A DNA stretch of 43,855 nt from contig CAJJAS010000097.1 of assembly GCA_905182245.1 (NCBI GenBank), positions 1 through 43,855 of the forward strand. Direction: 5' to 3'. The notes beneath the pieces are model-generated. The model was not told the DNA's origin. It searched no databases and worked only from the letters and a program-made list of their open reading frames with translations. The translations under genes and the position numbers were made by a program. The stretch comes from a gamma proteobacterium HTCC2207 (GTDB lineage Bacteria > Pseudomonadota > Gammaproteobacteria > Pseudomonadales > Porticoccaceae). Shown here piece after piece: positions 15,790 through 25,685 of this stretch; the stretch's first letter is position 1; the number at the start of each line of letters is the position of its first letter.

Positions 15790-16799
15790 AGTACCAAGGC
15801 CAAACAGAATACGACCACAAAGGTCCTTCACCGCGCCGAGGTGTGTTGCTGTGTAATCTGGGTACGCCAGATGCCCCCAAAACTGCTGAGTTGCGCCGTT
15901 ACCTCAAAGAGTTTCTAAGCGACCCCCGTGTTGTTGAGGTTCCTCGCCTGCTATGGTGGATGATTCTCAACCTCGTTATTTTACGCATTCGCCCGCGTCG
16001 TTCAGCCAAGCTATATGCCAGCGTGTGGTCTGAAGGGGGCTCACCCCTAATGGTGCACAGCAAGGCCCAGGTCGCCGGTGTTAAGAAAATTCTCGACAAA
16101 AAATTCAATGATGACGTGCCTGTGGTATTGGGCATGCGTTATGGCAACCCCTCCATGGAATCGGCGATTGCTGAGTTAACGGCTCAGAATGTACGTGATA
16201 TTACCGTCCTGCCCCTCTACCCCCAGTATTCCGGTGCAACTACAGGCTCTACTTTCGATGCGGTAGCCCAGACCTTTACTAAAACTCGCTGGGTACCTGA
16301 GTTACATTTCATTGGTGGCTATCAGCAGTCTGAGCTTTATATTGATGCTCTGTGCGGCACTATTCGCAAGCATATTGCTGAGCATGGTCAGCCTGATAAG
16401 TTGATGTTTTCATACCATGGCACCCCCCAGAGATATCTCAATAAGGGTGACCCCTATCACTGCTTCTGCCATCAAACGACTCGACTGGTGCGAGAGCGTA
16501 TGGGCTTAGATGAAGATCAGGTGATGACTACCTTCCAGTCTCGCTTTGGTCGTGAGCCCTGGCTGCAGCCTTACACGGACAAAACCCTTGAGGCTATGCC
16601 CGGCGATGGGGTCAAACATGTGGCAGTTATTTGCCCAGGCTTTTCGTCTGACTGTCTTGAAACTATCGAAGAGATCAATATGGAAGCTCGCGAGAGTTTT
16701 ATTGAGCATGGCGGGGAGACATTCCACTATATTCCCTGCTTGAATGATAATCCTGCCCATCTTGAAGCACTGGCCGAGATTGTTAGTAAGTATTTGTAA
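15786..16799 (+). CDS. hemH: Ferrochelatase
   Basis: Ferrochelatase inserts Fe(2+) into protoporphyrin IX, the last step of heme b synthesis. The 337-aa protein begins with RGVLLCNLGTPDAPKTAELR and contains LYPQYSGATTGSTFD, the metal-site His in SYHGTPQRY (~210) and the conserved Glu in CPGFSSDCLETIEEI (~288). It has no C-terminal [2Fe-2S] extension: the chain ends EIVSKYL. AGGAG is 8 nt before the ATG. It may be translated together with the 50-aa ORF that overlaps its start. Confidence 0.98.
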   Translation: MKYQGQTEYDHKGPSPRRGVLLCNLGTPDAPKTAELRRYLKEFLSDPRVVEVPRLLWWMILNLVILRIRPRRSAKLYASVWSEGGSPLMVHSKAQVAGVKKILDKKFNDDVPVVLGMRYGNPSMESAIAELTAQNVRDITVLPLYPQYSGATTGSTFDAVAQTFTKTRWVPELHFIGGYQQSELYIDALCGTIRKHIAEHGQPDKLMFSYHGTPQRYLNKGDPYHCFCHQTTRLVRERMGLDEDQVMTTFQSRFGREPWLQPYTDKTLEAMPGDGVKHVAVICPGFSSDCLETIEEINMEARESFIEHGGETFHYIPCLNDNPAHLEALAEIVSKYL

Positions 16800-16849
16800 G
16801 GCACAAAACGTCAACGAAATACTAACTAAAAGAAATAGTAGGCCCAAAG

Positions 16850-16875
16850 GCTGCTGCGGGTTAACCCTCAGCAGC
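16850..16875. terminator. Hairpin between convergent hemH and the Sir2 gene
   Basis: GCTGCTG-C-GGG and CCC-T-CAGCAGC pair with one mismatch around a TTAA loop. It contains the stop codon of the minus-strand gene. No T-tract follows on either strand, so it is at best a weak terminator. Confidence 0.4.
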
Positions 16876-17673
16876 TAACCAACTCTGCAACACCTCTGCA
16901 CAGCTCCCGCCTATTTTAAGTGTCGCGATGTCATCTGCTCTTGTTTTGCCTGCATTAAGCAGCACAATAGGTTTGCCTTGCTGCTGTGCCCAGAGACAAA
17001 AACGGTACCCCGAATAGGTCATCAATGACGAGCCTGCCACCACCAAGCCATTCGCTTGCCGCAATTTCTGCTCGGCCAACAACAGCCTATCTTTAGGGAC
17101 TGAGTCTCCATAAAAGACCGCATCTGGTTTAAGTATGCCGCCGCAGTGCTCGCAGTCAGGCACCTGCATATCAGAATAATCAAGATGATCGATATCTGCA
17201 TCACCGTCTGGCGCTATGCCACCGGCCAGTAAAGCGTATTCAGGATTCTGCGTCTCCAGCCAGGTTTGTAGCGATGCCCTTGAGTATTTGTGTCCGCAAG
17301 CCATACAGGAAACACTGTCGACCCGACCGTGGAGGTCTATCACAGCCTTGCTACCAGCGCGCTGATGAAGGCCATCGACATTCTGTGTTACCAAACAGGA
17401 GACCAGCCCCAACTGCTGCAACTTAACCAGCGCCAGATGCGCGGAATTGGGCTGGGCATCGATCATAAAACGCCAACCCACCATATTGCGTGACCAAAAA
17501 CGCCGCCTTGAGCTCTGCTCTGCCATAAATTCCTGATGAGTCACTGGCGGTTTACGCTGCCAGATCCCGTCGCTATTGCGATAGGTAGGCACGCCAGATG
17601 CAGCACTAACGCCTGCACCGGTCAGTACAAACCAGTCTTTATGGGCACTTAGCAGCGAAATAATGGCCTGCAC
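16861..17673 (-). CDS. Sir2-family NAD-dependent protein deacylase
   Basis: Sirtuins remove acyl groups from lysines using NAD+. I choose the GTG at 17673 (270 aa) because AAAGGA stands 7 nt before it; the listed TTG at 17691 has no ribosome site. The NAD-binding core shows LTGAGVSAASGVPTYRNSDG and TQNVDGLHQRAGS, with the catalytic His in IDLHGRV. Two Cys-X2-Cys pairs (CMACG and CEHCG) form the structural zinc site. The motifs resemble class II (SIRT4-like) more than CobB; the acyl group removed is not known. Convergent to hemH and divergent from proA. Confidence 0.92.
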   Translation of the reverse strand: MQAIISLLSAHKDWFVLTGAGVSAASGVPTYRNSDGIWQRKPPVTHQEFMAEQSSRRRFWSRNMVGWRFMIDAQPNSAHLALVKLQQLGLVSCLVTQNVDGLHQRAGSKAVIDLHGRVDSVSCMACGHKYSRASLQTWLETQNPEYALLAGGIAPDGDADIDHLDYSDMQVPDCEHCGGILKPDAVFYGDSVPKDRLLLAEQKLRQANGLVVAGSSLMTYSGYRFCLWAQQQGKPIVLLNAGKTRADDIATLKIGGSCAEVLQSWLAAEG

Positions 17674-17771
17674 ATTGGCATCCTTTTGCAATATTTGGAG
17701 TTTTTATACGTTCACCTAAGGGAAATTGGCTGGATACCACTGAAAATAGGGAATTATGCCGTTGCAGCCCG

Positions 17772-17793
17772 TATAATGGCGGTTTTTTATAAT
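17772..17793 (+). promoter_or_regulatory. Candidate -10 boxes for the proA operon
   Basis: Two exact TATAAT hexamers occur at 17772-17777 and 17788-17793, 46-67 bp before the proA start. No convincing -35 sits at standard spacing for either. They lie in the divergent gap with the Sir2 gene. Confidence 0.4.
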
Positions 17794-17838
17794 CGTGATT
17801 GTAACCAATTACGCTTGGCGCAAAGTTAAGATTTATCT

Positions 17839-19095
17839 ATGGATATTAAAGCTTATATGCAGGACCTCGGCATTGCCGCCCGCAAGTCTTCTCGGGTGCT
17901 TGCGCGAGCAGGTACTGCCATTAAAAATAATGCACTGCTGGCCATTGCCACTAGGCTTGATGACGGGCGCCATAACCTGTTGGCAGCAAATACTGTAGAC
18001 ATGGAAAATGGTCGTAACAATGGCCTAGACGCTGCCTTGTTAGATAGGCTAGAACTTAACGATGAACGCATTAGCGGCATGATCGAAGGCCTAAAACAGG
18101 TGGCTGCATTACAGGACCCTATTGGCACAATCACCGATATGGGTTTCCGTCCTAGCGGCATCCAGCTCGGAAAAATGCGTGTACCTCTGGGTGTTATCGG
18201 CATTATTTATGAATCTCGCCCCAATGTAACCATCGATGCGGCGAGCCTCTGTCTTAAGTCTGGCAACGCTACTATTTTGCGCGGCGGCAGCGAAGCCATT
18301 TTATCCAATCAGGCCATTGCTGCCTGTATTGCCCAGGGTTTAGCCGATGTTGGGCTGCCTGAAACTGCGGTTCAGGTAATTAACACCACTGATCGCGATG
18401 CGGTAGGCGAGCTGATTACCATGACAGAGCATGTGGACGTGATTGTGCCTCGCGGCGGCAAGAGCTTGATTGCCCGAGTTAGTGCCGATGCCAGGGTGCC
18501 CGTAATCAAACATTTAGACGGCAACTGCCATGTGTATATTGATGATCGCGCCGATCTGAAAAAAGCGCTAGCGATTGCCGACAATGCCAAGACTCATCGC
18601 TATGGTGTCTGCAATGCTATGGAGTCTCTCCTGATTGCTGAGTCTGTTGCACCAAAAATACTGCCGGAGCTGGCAAAGATTTATGCGGAGAAGAATGTTG
18701 AACTGCGCGGCTGTGACAAATCTCGCGATATTATCGAATCGATTATTGAAGCCACTGAGCAGGATTGGGGCGAAGAATATCTGGCGCCTATTTTATCAAT
18801 CAAGATAGTGGCTGGTATTGATGAAGCAATTGAACACATTGCTAAATACAGTTCCCAGCACACCGAAGCGATTGTTACAGAAGACTTTAACCGCGGCCGT
18901 CGCTTTATCGCCGAAGTAGATTCGAGCTCGGTAATCATTAACGCCTCGACGCGCTTTGCGGACGGTTTTGAATATGGCCTAGGTGCCGAGATTGGTATTT
19001 CTACAGACAAGATTCACGCGCGAGGCCCGGTTGGCCTTGAGGGCTTAACTAGCCAGAAGTGGATCGTGTTTGGCGACGGACAGATACGCGAATAA
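17839..19095 (+). CDS. proA: Glutamate-5-semialdehyde dehydrogenase (gamma-glutamyl phosphate reductase)
   Basis: ProA reduces gamma-glutamyl phosphate to glutamate semialdehyde with NADPH, the second step of proline synthesis. The 418 aa are typical: [45 protein letters not shown] and the catalytic Cys258 in [11 protein letters not shown]. It heads the long + strand cluster and its TAA overlaps the nadD ATG by one base (TAATG). proB is not in this window. Confidence 0.98.
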   Translation: MDIKAYMQDLGIAARKSSRVLARAGTAIKNNALLAIATRLDDGRHNLLAANTVDMENGRNNGLDAALLDRLELNDERISGMIEGLKQVAALQDPIGTITDMGFRPSGIQLGKMRVPLGVIGIIYESRPNVTIDAASLCLKSGNATILRGGSEAILSNQAIAACIAQGLADVGLPETAVQVINTTDRDAVGELITMTEHVDVIVPRGGKSLIARVSADARVPVIKHLDGNCHVYIDDRADLKKALAIADNAKTHRYGVCNAMESLLIAESVAPKILPELAKIYAEKNVELRGCDKSRDIIESIIEATEQDWGEEYLAPILSIKIVAGIDEAIEHIAKYSSQHTEAIVTEDFNRGRRFIAEVDSSSVIINASTRFADGFEYGLGAEIGISTDKIHARGPVGLEGLTSQKWIVFGDGQIRE

Positions 19096-19727
19096 TGTCT
19101 ATTGCTCTATTTGGTGGCAGTTTTAACCCCGTCCATTTTGGCCATTTACGGATAGCCACTGAGCTTGCGGAACAGTTGCAGGTTGAAAGTATTCGCATGA
19201 TGCCCTGTGCGTTTTCACCTCACCGTGATAAAACTGAGGTAACTGCCAAGCAACGCCTTAAAATGTTGCAGCTCGCCATTGGCGAGCAAACGCTCTTGCA
19301 GGCAGAAGATATTGAGCTGCAGCGTCCGGCACCCAGCTATAGCGTCGATACGGTGCGCCTGATTCGCGAGCAGATTGGCCCTGAGACACCGCTGTTTTTG
19401 TGCATAGGCATGGATTCGCTCAATGGTCTGAACAGCTGGCATGATTGGCAGAAAATTCAGGATTACTGTCATATAGTCGTATCGTCCCGGCCCGGTTATA
19501 AGATTCCAGAGTCTGGTGCCTTAGCCGACTGGATTAATACACATCGCTGCGATGATTTGGCGGTAATGAAAAAAACAGCTCAGGGAAAATTATATTTTTG
19601 TGAGCTAACCATGCTGGCTATTTCGTCAACCGGCATTCGTGAAAAAGTAAGTAACGGCGAAAACATTTGTTTTTTGACCCCTGATACAGTGGTCGACTAT
19701 ATCCACCAACAACATTTATATGAGTAA
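19095..19727 (+). CDS. nadD: Nicotinate-nucleotide adenylyltransferase
   Basis: NadD converts nicotinate mononucleotide and ATP to deamido-NAD. The ATG at 19095 overlaps the proA stop and gives the canonical N-terminus [20 protein letters not shown] (210 aa); the listed ORF adds 12 residues inside proA. The nucleotidyltransferase motifs GGSFNPVHFGH and ISSTGIREKV are intact. It is followed by rsfS, as in many gammaproteobacteria. Confidence 0.98.
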   Translation: MSIALFGGSFNPVHFGHLRIATELAEQLQVESIRMMPCAFSPHRDKTEVTAKQRLKMLQLAIGEQTLLQAEDIELQRPAPSYSVDTVRLIREQIGPETPLFLCIGMDSLNGLNSWHDWQKIQDYCHIVVSSRPGYKIPESGALADWINTHRCDDLAVMKKTAQGKLYFCELTMLAISSTGIREKVSNGENICFLTPDTVVDYIHQQHLYE

Positions 19728-19736
19728 ATAATTGCC

Positions 19737-20114
19737 ATGACGCAATCCCTGCACGACATTGTTATAAACGCCCTTGAAGAAGTGAAGGCCATCGACATCA
19801 CCAGCATCGACGTGAGAGAACTCACTGACGTGATGGACACCATGGTCGTTGCCACCGGCAGCTCCAATCGTCAGGTTAAATCTCTGGCGTCCAATGTGGC
19901 GGTTGAAGGCAAGAAAGCCGGCTACCATTTGATTGGCGTTGAAGGCGATGATACTTCTGAGTGGATACTGGTCGACTTTGGTGACGTAATCATTCATGTA
20001 ATGTTACCCGTAACCCGCGCATTTTATGATTTAGAGCGACTCTGGGCACTGCGCCCTGGCGATCGCCCGCAGAGTGCTGACGATGAGCTAAATGCCCAGT
20101 CAGATGGCGAATAA
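19737..20114 (+). CDS. rsfS: Ribosomal silencing factor RsfS
   Basis: RsfS binds ribosomal protein uL14 and blocks subunit joining when nutrients fall. The 125-aa protein has the DUF143 fold with DITSIDVRELTDVMDTMVVA, TGSSNRQVKSLASNV and EWILVDFGDVIIHVML. A short acidic tail follows. It begins 9 nt after nadD and precedes rlmH by 14 nt. Confidence 0.97.
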   Translation: MTQSLHDIVINALEEVKAIDITSIDVRELTDVMDTMVVATGSSNRQVKSLASNVAVEGKKAGYHLIGVEGDDTSEWILVDFGDVIIHVMLPVTRAFYDLERLWALRPGDRPQSADDELNAQSDGE

Positions 20115-20128
20115 GTAGAGCCTTAAAG

Positions 20129-20599
20129 ATGAAACTACGCATACTGGCGGTTGGCACGCGGATGCCCGATTGGGTTGAAGCGGGCTGCCACGAATACGGC
20201 AAACGTATGCCGCCGGAATTGCGTATTCAGGCGATTGAAATACCCCTGGGCAGCCGCGGTAAAAACCAGCCTGCTGCCAAAGCCATAGAGGCCGAGAGTC
20301 AGGCTCTACTCAAGGCCATGGGCGAGAGAGACTTTGTGGTTGCTCTAGATGTATTAGGCAAACCCATGAGCACCGAGAAATTGGCCGCTCAGTTATCGAA
20401 TTGGCAAATGGAAGGCCGCGATATTAGCTTACTCATTGGCGGCCCTGACGGGTTGTCGGCTAATTGCCTGGCGCGGGCAGATATGCGTTGGTCAATGTCA
20501 GACCTCACTCTACCGCACCCACTAGTGCGCATTGTGTTGATGGAACAGCTATACCGAGCATGGACGATAAATGCTAATCACCCTTATCATCGCAGTTAG
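20129..20599 (+). CDS. rlmH: 23S rRNA (pseudouridine1915-N3)-methyltransferase
   Basis: RlmH is a small SPOUT methyltransferase that modifies pseudouridine 1915 in helix 69 of 23S rRNA. The 156 aa begin MKLRILAVGTRMPDWVEAGC and include the SAM-knot motif LIGGPDGLS and the C-terminal MEQLYRAWTINANHPYHRS. Length and both ends are normal. mrdA follows after 18 nt. Confidence 0.98.
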   Translation: MKLRILAVGTRMPDWVEAGCHEYGKRMPPELRIQAIEIPLGSRGKNQPAAKAIEAESQALLKAMGERDFVVALDVLGKPMSTEKLAAQLSNWQMEGRDISLLIGGPDGLSANCLARADMRWSMSDLTLPHPLVRIVLMEQLYRAWTINANHPYHRS

Positions 20600-20617
20600 T
20601 TGATCGGATAACCCATA

Positions 20618-22486
20618 ATGATTCATGATGCTGCATTTTCAGATCCTGCCCGCGAACGCAAAATCTTTGTCAGTCGCCTGCTGATCGCTATATTTCTAGC
20701 ATTCGTTCTAGGGTTAGTTGTTATCGCCCGCTATGTGGATTTGCAGCTCACGCGGTATCAAGATTTTGCTACGCATGCTGATAACAATCGCATGCATGTG
20801 CGCCCGGCCCCGCCGTCCCGAGGCCTTATTTATGACCGCAATGGCGAGCTTCTAGCTGATAATCGCCCCACTTATATTCTGACCATCGTCCGTGAACGCT
20901 CAGATAATCTCAGTGAACTGCTGGGCACTATCGGTTCGCTCATTGAGATTTCAGACAACGATATCAAGCGCTTTGAAAAGCGCCTTACCCGTCGTAAGCC
21001 CTACGAACAGACACCACTAAAATATGATCTCACCGAGCAAGAGCGAGGGATTTTAGCGGTTAATGGCTACCTGTTAGACGGTGCAGAAGTATCAGCACGG
21101 CTGATGCGTTTTTATCCTGATGGCGAACTATTTGGTCACGCCATCGGTTATGTGGGCCGCATCAATGAGCGCGAAAGCCAAACCATTGATGGCATCAAAT
21201 ACAGTGGCACAGATTCTATTGGCAAGATTGGTCTAGAAAAATTCTATGAATCCCAGTTACTCGGCGAGGTAGGTACTGAGCATGTAGAAACCAATGCTCG
21301 TGGGCGAGTTATGCGAATTTTGGATAATAGGGACCCAGTACCAGGCAGTAATTTGACCCTGTACCTAGACAGTCGTTTACAGCGTGTCGCCCACAAGGCA
21401 TTTGAAGGTGAGCGCGGCGCCCTGGTGGCTATTGATGTTAGGACAGGCGGTGTTTTGGCTATGGTCAGCGCCCCTGGCTATGATCCCAACCTATTCGTTT
21501 CTGGCATCAGCCAAAAAAACTACGACTCCCTACTAAACTCCCCCGACCGTCCACTGTTTGATCGCACCATTCGCGGCCAATACCCTCCGGGGTCTACCAT
21601 TAAACCTCTGTTCGGATTGATTGGCCTGCATAGCAAAACCATCAGCATGGATTATGTTATTGATGATCCTGGCTATTTTATTATGGAAGGTATTGAACGT
21701 CCCTGGCGAGACCATAACTCTAAGCGCGGTGGTCATGGTAAAGGCGTTGATCTCGCCGAAGCGATTATCGAATCCTGTGACGTGTTCTTTTATAAGATGA
21801 GCATTAAAACCGGTATCGACTTGCTCTCTCGCTACAGCGAACAATTTGGTTTGGGACAGATTACCGGCATTGATATGCCCGGTGAGCGGTCCGGCATTAT
21901 GCCGTCAAGAGCCTGGAAGAAAGGTGCTCGTGGGCAGAGCTGGTTTAATGGTGACACTATTAACACCAGTATTGGTCAAGGCTTTATGCTGGCGACACCA
22001 TTACAGCTGGCCGTGATGACAGCGCGCATTGCCTCAAGGGGCGATACCGTTGTACCCAAGATTGTTAAGTCTATTAATGGCACCGCGGTTGCCAGAGACG
22101 AAATTTCTGCACCCATGAATATTAGTGAAGAGCACTGGGACTATATCCACAAGGCAATGAGCGACGTAGTCCATTCGACAAGAGGCACAGCCAAAGGCAT
22201 CAGCCGCGGGCTGAGCTACAAGATTGCCGGCAAAACAGGCACCGCCCAGGTCATTAGTATTAGCGCTGAAGAAGAGTACGACAGCTCAAAAATTGACAAG
22301 AGCCAGTGGGATCATGCGCTATTTGTAGCCTTTGCTCCCGCTGAGGATCCACAGATTGCCATCGGCTTGATTGTTGAAAATGGCGAACATGGCAGCTCCG
22401 CCGCTGCACCTATTGCTCGCATGGTGATGGACATGTACATGAAATCAAAAGCAGGATCACACCAAACTGCAGGGGTTGCTAACTAA
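20618..22486 (+). CDS. mrdA: Peptidoglycan D,D-transpeptidase PBP2
   Basis: PBP2 is the class B transpeptidase of the rod-shape (elongasome) complex. The 622 aa have one N-terminal membrane anchor (FVSRLLIAIFLAFVLGLVVI), a pedestal domain with RGLIYDRNGELLADNRPTYI, and a transpeptidase domain with the active-site Ser326 in PPGSTIKP, SCD in ESCDVFFYK, and KTG in AGKTGTAQ near residue 538. The stop is followed directly by the mrdB ATG. Confidence 0.98.
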   Translation: MIHDAAFSDPARERKIFVSRLLIAIFLAFVLGLVVIARYVDLQLTRYQDFATHADNNRMHVRPAPPSRGLIYDRNGELLADNRPTYILTIVRERSDNLSELLGTIGSLIEISDNDIKRFEKRLTRRKPYEQTPLKYDLTEQERGILAVNGYLLDGAEVSARLMRFYPDGELFGHAIGYVGRINERESQTIDGIKYSGTDSIGKIGLEKFYESQLLGEVGTEHVETNARGRVMRILDNRDPVPGSNLTLYLDSRLQRVAHKAFEGERGALVAIDVRTGGVLAMVSAPGYDPNLFVSGISQKNYDSLLNSPDRPLFDRTIRGQYPPGSTIKPLFGLIGLHSKTISMDYVIDDPGYFIMEGIERPWRDHNSKRGGHGKGVDLAEAIIESCDVFFYKMSIKTGIDLLSRYSEQFGLGQITGIDMPGERSGIMPSRAWKKGARGQSWFNGDTINTSIGQGFMLATPLQLAVMTARIASRGDTVVPKIVKSINGTAVARDEISAPMNISEEHWDYIHKAMSDVVHSTRGTAKGISRGLSYKIAGKTGTAQVISISAEEEYDSSKIDKSQWDHALFVAFAPAEDPQIAIGLIVENGEHGSSAAAPIARMVMDMYMKSKAGSHQTAGVAN

Positions 22487-23626
22487 ATGCATAGAGATGA
22501 TTTTGTAAGACGTATGCAGAGTCCCGGCGGTGACAAACAAAGCGGTCGTTCCCTACACATAGATCTACCACTGCTGGTTATGTTGATTCTACTCTGCGGC
22601 GCAGGCCTAGTCGTGCTGTACAGCGCCAGCGGGCAGAACATGTTTTATGTTAAACGTCAGGCGCTGCTTATGCTGATGGGCTTTGGTGTGATGTTTGGAG
22701 TAGCACAGTTTCCTGTGCGTTTTTGGGAACGCTGGTCTTTTCTATTGTATGGCGTAGGCCTGATGTCCCTCTTGGCTGTGCTGTTTTTTGGCGTCGGTGC
22801 AAAAGGCGCTCAACGCTGGTTAGATCTTGGATTTACCCGCTTTCAGCCCTCAGAGTTAATGAAAGTTGCAGTACCCATGATGGTCTCAGCCTATCTCGGC
22901 AAACGCTACATTCCCCCTGCATTCGGGCATGTCTTAATGGTATTGGCCATCACCGTTATTCCAGTGTTTCTTGTTGTTAGGCAACCAGATCTGGGGACAG
23001 CACTACTAATATTGGCCTCAGGGTTTTTTGTGATCTTTCTTGCTGGCCTGCGCAAGCGTTATCTATTTAGCGCCTTTTTGCTGGTCATGGCAGCAATACC
23101 CACATTCTGGCTATTTGTTATGCGCGACTATCAAAAACAGCGCGTACTGACTCTGCTGTCGCCAGAAGATGACAAGCTGGGAGCGGGCTGGAATATTATT
23201 CAGTCGACTACAGCTATCGGATCTGGTGGCTGGAGTGGCAAAGGTTGGACGCTGGGCACACAGTCACAGTTAAATTTTCTGCCTGAAAGCCACACTGATT
23301 TTATTATTGCCGTTCTAGCCGAAGAGTTTGGCTTAATGGGGGTATTGGCTCTATTTACTCTCTACGCGTTGCTTATTGGCCGCTGCATTATGATTGCTCT
23401 GAATTCACAGTCGCAATTTGGGCGGATGATTGCGGGCAGCTTGACCCTCACTTTTTTAACCTATGTATTTGTCAATATGAGTATGGTTTCGGGAATACTG
23501 CCTGTCGTGGGTGTACCTTTGCCATTTATTAGCTATGGAGGCACAGCAATTGTGACTCTGTTTCTTGGATTTGGTATTCTGATGGCTATTAGCACCGAGC
23601 CCAAAAGGATTAGGACAACGCTTTGA
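22487..23626 (+). CDS. mrdB: Rod shape-determining SEDS glycosyltransferase RodA
   Basis: RodA is the SEDS-family peptidoglycan polymerase that works with PBP2. The 379 aa have about ten membrane segments. Family motifs include RWLDLGFTRFQPSELMKVAV, VRQPDLGTALLILASGFFVI, LPESHTDFIIAVLAEEFG and GVPLPFISYGGTAI. The gene begins on the base after the mrdA stop, and its TGA overlaps the mltB TTG (TTGA), so the three genes are tightly coupled. Confidence 0.98.
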   Translation: MHRDDFVRRMQSPGGDKQSGRSLHIDLPLLVMLILLCGAGLVVLYSASGQNMFYVKRQALLMLMGFGVMFGVAQFPVRFWERWSFLLYGVGLMSLLAVLFFGVGAKGAQRWLDLGFTRFQPSELMKVAVPMMVSAYLGKRYIPPAFGHVLMVLAITVIPVFLVVRQPDLGTALLILASGFFVIFLAGLRKRYLFSAFLLVMAAIPTFWLFVMRDYQKQRVLTLLSPEDDKLGAGWNIIQSTTAIGSGGWSGKGWTLGTQSQLNFLPESHTDFIIAVLAEEFGLMGVLALFTLYALLIGRCIMIALNSQSQFGRMIAGSLTLTFLTYVFVNMSMVSGILPVVGVPLPFISYGGTAIVTLFLGFGILMAISTEPKRIRTTL

Positions 23627-24684
23627 AAAATTTTATTAGAACAACATTAACTGGCCGCGCCACACTTCTCTCTGCAACACTCGTCGCCACAACATTTTTG
23701 GCCTCTGTATTTTCAACAGCCTCATTGGCAGATTACTCCGAACATCCCGAAGCCGGTGCATTTGTGGATACCATGGTCGACGACCATCAATTTGATCGTC
23801 AGCAAGTGTTAACTTGGCTGGCCTATGCCCAGCACCAGAAATCCATTGTTAAAGCAATGAGTCGCCCAGCAGAAAAAGCCAAGCCATGGCATGAATACCG
23901 AAAAATATTTGTTACCGAGACCAGAGCCAATCGCGGCCTTGAGTTTTGGAAAGAAAATAGAGCAACCCTGGAAAAAGCCGAACTTGAGTTCGGTGTTGAT
24001 GCCGCCATTATCGTGAGTATTATTGGCGTTGAAACCAACTATGGTCGCAACACAGGCAGCTATAAAGTCATTGATGCCCTGACAACCCTAGCCTTTGATT
24101 ATTACACCTACACCGAAAAGCGCGAATCCCGTAAAAGGTTTTTTACCATCCAGCTGGAAAACTTGCTGTTGCTGGCCCGCGAGCAGAACCAGGATCCCCT
24201 CGAACTAAAAGGGTCTTATGCTGGCGCTATGGGTTGGGGACAATTTATGCCCAACAGCTATCGTGACTATGCCGTGGATTATGACGGTGACGGTTTTGCC
24301 GATATCTGGACCAATCCGACCGATGCTATTGGCAGTGTGGCCAACTATTTCACCAAACATGGGTGGAAAAAAGATCAGCCAGTAGCCACCAGAGCCTATA
24401 TTGAAACCACGCCCAGCAAAGAGGGACTCAATAAAATGAAGCGCCCTACTGCTACTCTCGGGGATCTCATTGCTCAGGGTTATAAGCCCGTCGAAGAATT
24501 TGCCCCAGACAGCAAAGCATTTCCCATGAGTTTTAAAGCTAAGTACGGTACCGAATACTGGATTGGCCTGCATAATTTTTATGTGATTGGACGCTACAAC
24601 CCTCGCACTAAATATGCCATGGCGGTTTACCAACTCAGTGAACTTATGAGGAATCGCATCTGTGAGTCAGACCAGAACTGTTGA
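23623..24684 (+). CDS. mltB: Membrane-bound lytic murein transglycosylase B
   Basis: MltB cleaves the glycan backbone to form 1,6-anhydro ends. The 353 aa start at a TTG overlapping the mrdB stop, with AGGA upstream. A signal peptide (to about residue 37, SLA) precedes the SLT_2 domain. The catalytic Glu is in IIGVETNYGRN, followed by QLENLLLLAREQNQDPLELK and GAMGWGQFMPNSYRDYA. No lipobox Cys is visible, so it may be periplasmic and soluble rather than lipid-anchored. The rlpA start lies inside its last codons. Confidence 0.95.
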   Translation: MKNFIRTTLTGRATLLSATLVATTFLASVFSTASLADYSEHPEAGAFVDTMVDDHQFDRQQVLTWLAYAQHQKSIVKAMSRPAEKAKPWHEYRKIFVTETRANRGLEFWKENRATLEKAELEFGVDAAIIVSIIGVETNYGRNTGSYKVIDALTTLAFDYYTYTEKRESRKRFFTIQLENLLLLAREQNQDPLELKGSYAGAMGWGQFMPNSYRDYAVDYDGDGFADIWTNPTDAIGSVANYFTKHGWKKDQPVATRAYIETTPSKEGLNKMKRPTATLGDLIAQGYKPVEEFAPDSKAFPMSFKAKYGTEYWIGLHNFYVIGRYNPRTKYAMAVYQLSELMRNRICESDQNC

Positions 24685-25588
24685 GGGTTTAACTATCAAA
24701 GCTGCATCCATTAATCGCCCTTCTATCATTCGAGTAGGCTTTGTAATCGCGACATTGCTACTGAGCAGCTGTGGTTATATACCCACGATCGCAATTGAGC
24801 CCTCAGACGGTGCGGGCAAGCCTATCGACACCAGAAACGTAGCCAATGCGGTCCCTAAAGTGGAACCTATCACCAGAGCTGGCAATAAAAGTCCCTATGA
24901 GGTTTTTGGCAAAACCTATTTTGTATTGCCCAGCAACAAAGACTACAGCGAAGTGGGTATCGCCTCTTGGTATGGCACTAAATTTCATGGCCGCCAAACC
25001 TCCAATGGCGAAATTTATGACATGTACGCCATGACCGCCGCCCATAAATCACTTCCCATTCCAAGCTATGTGCGAGTGACTAATCTTGAAAATAAACGCT
25101 CAATTATCGTACGAGTAAATGACCGAGGGCCCTTTCATGGACCCCGCTTAATTGACCTGTCTTATGTTGGCGCCCTGAAACTCGGCTTTGCCGACAGAGG
25201 CACCGCCAAGGTATTAATTGAGGCCATCGACCCCTCAGGCAGCCAGGAGCGATTACCCGCAATACCTGTAGTTAAGTTACCCGTGATGACGGAAGCCGAA
25301 ACGACTATTTTAGAAGCCTATATTCCTGTGGCAGAAACCAACGCTGAGTCCGCTGTGATCATTAGCCGGGGCCCCTACCTGCAGGTGGGCGCATTTGATA
25401 ATGCGGCGTCGGCACAAATTTTACAAAAAGAAGTTCGTGGATTCACCGCACTGCCTATTCTTGTGCAGCAACGTGACAATCTATTCAAAGTGTGGATTGG
25501 CCCCATTGCCGATCAAATGGAATTGCGGCTGATTAAACGCACCCTTAAGCAGGCTGCCAATATCTCCGGATTCACAGTTACCCCCTAA
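24662..25588 (+). CDS. rlpA: Septal/lytic transglycosylase RlpA-like lipoprotein
   Basis: RlpA is an outer-membrane lipoprotein that, where tested, cleaves naked glycan strands. The GTG at 24662 overlaps the end of mltB and follows GAGGAA by 8 nt; no later start keeps the signal peptide. The lipobox LSSC ends at Cys37. The double-psi beta-barrel contains VGIASWYGTKFHGRQTSNGE and VRVNDRGPFHGPRLIDLS, with the Asp of NDRGP expected to be catalytic. A C-terminal SPOR domain (YLQVGAFDNAASAQILQKEV) binds septal glycan. 308 aa, intact. Confidence 0.95.
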   Translation: MSQTRTVEGLTIKAASINRPSIIRVGFVIATLLLSSCGYIPTIAIEPSDGAGKPIDTRNVANAVPKVEPITRAGNKSPYEVFGKTYFVLPSNKDYSEVGIASWYGTKFHGRQTSNGEIYDMYAMTAAHKSLPIPSYVRVTNLENKRSIIVRVNDRGPFHGPRLIDLSYVGALKLGFADRGTAKVLIEAIDPSGSQERLPAIPVVKLPVMTEAETTILEAYIPVAETNAESAVIISRGPYLQVGAFDNAASAQILQKEVRGFTALPILVQQRDNLFKVWIGPIADQMELRLIKRTLKQAANISGFTVTP

Positions 25589-25610
25589 AATTAATCGTTA
25601 AGCCCCCTAG

Positions 25611-25638
25611 CCTCAGACGCGCATAACTGCGTTTGAGG
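25611..25638 (+). other. 10-bp hairpin in the dacA leader
   Basis: CCTCAGACGC (25611-25620) pairs with GCGTTTGAGG (25629-25638) with one G-U pair and an 8-nt loop. No T-tract follows, so it is not a standard terminator. It lies 47 nt before the dacA ATG and could affect read-through or mRNA stability. Confidence 0.45.
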
Positions 25639-25685
25639 TGATAAACTGCGACGCTTGTAAACAATTCTTTTTCGGTGGCTTCTGT

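Noticed and set aside
17022-17204. Minus-strand ORF inside the Sir2 gene
   Set aside because: Out-of-frame shadow of the deacetylase.
22723-22980. Alternative ORF inside mrdB
   Set aside because: Shadow frame within an intact, well-recognised gene.
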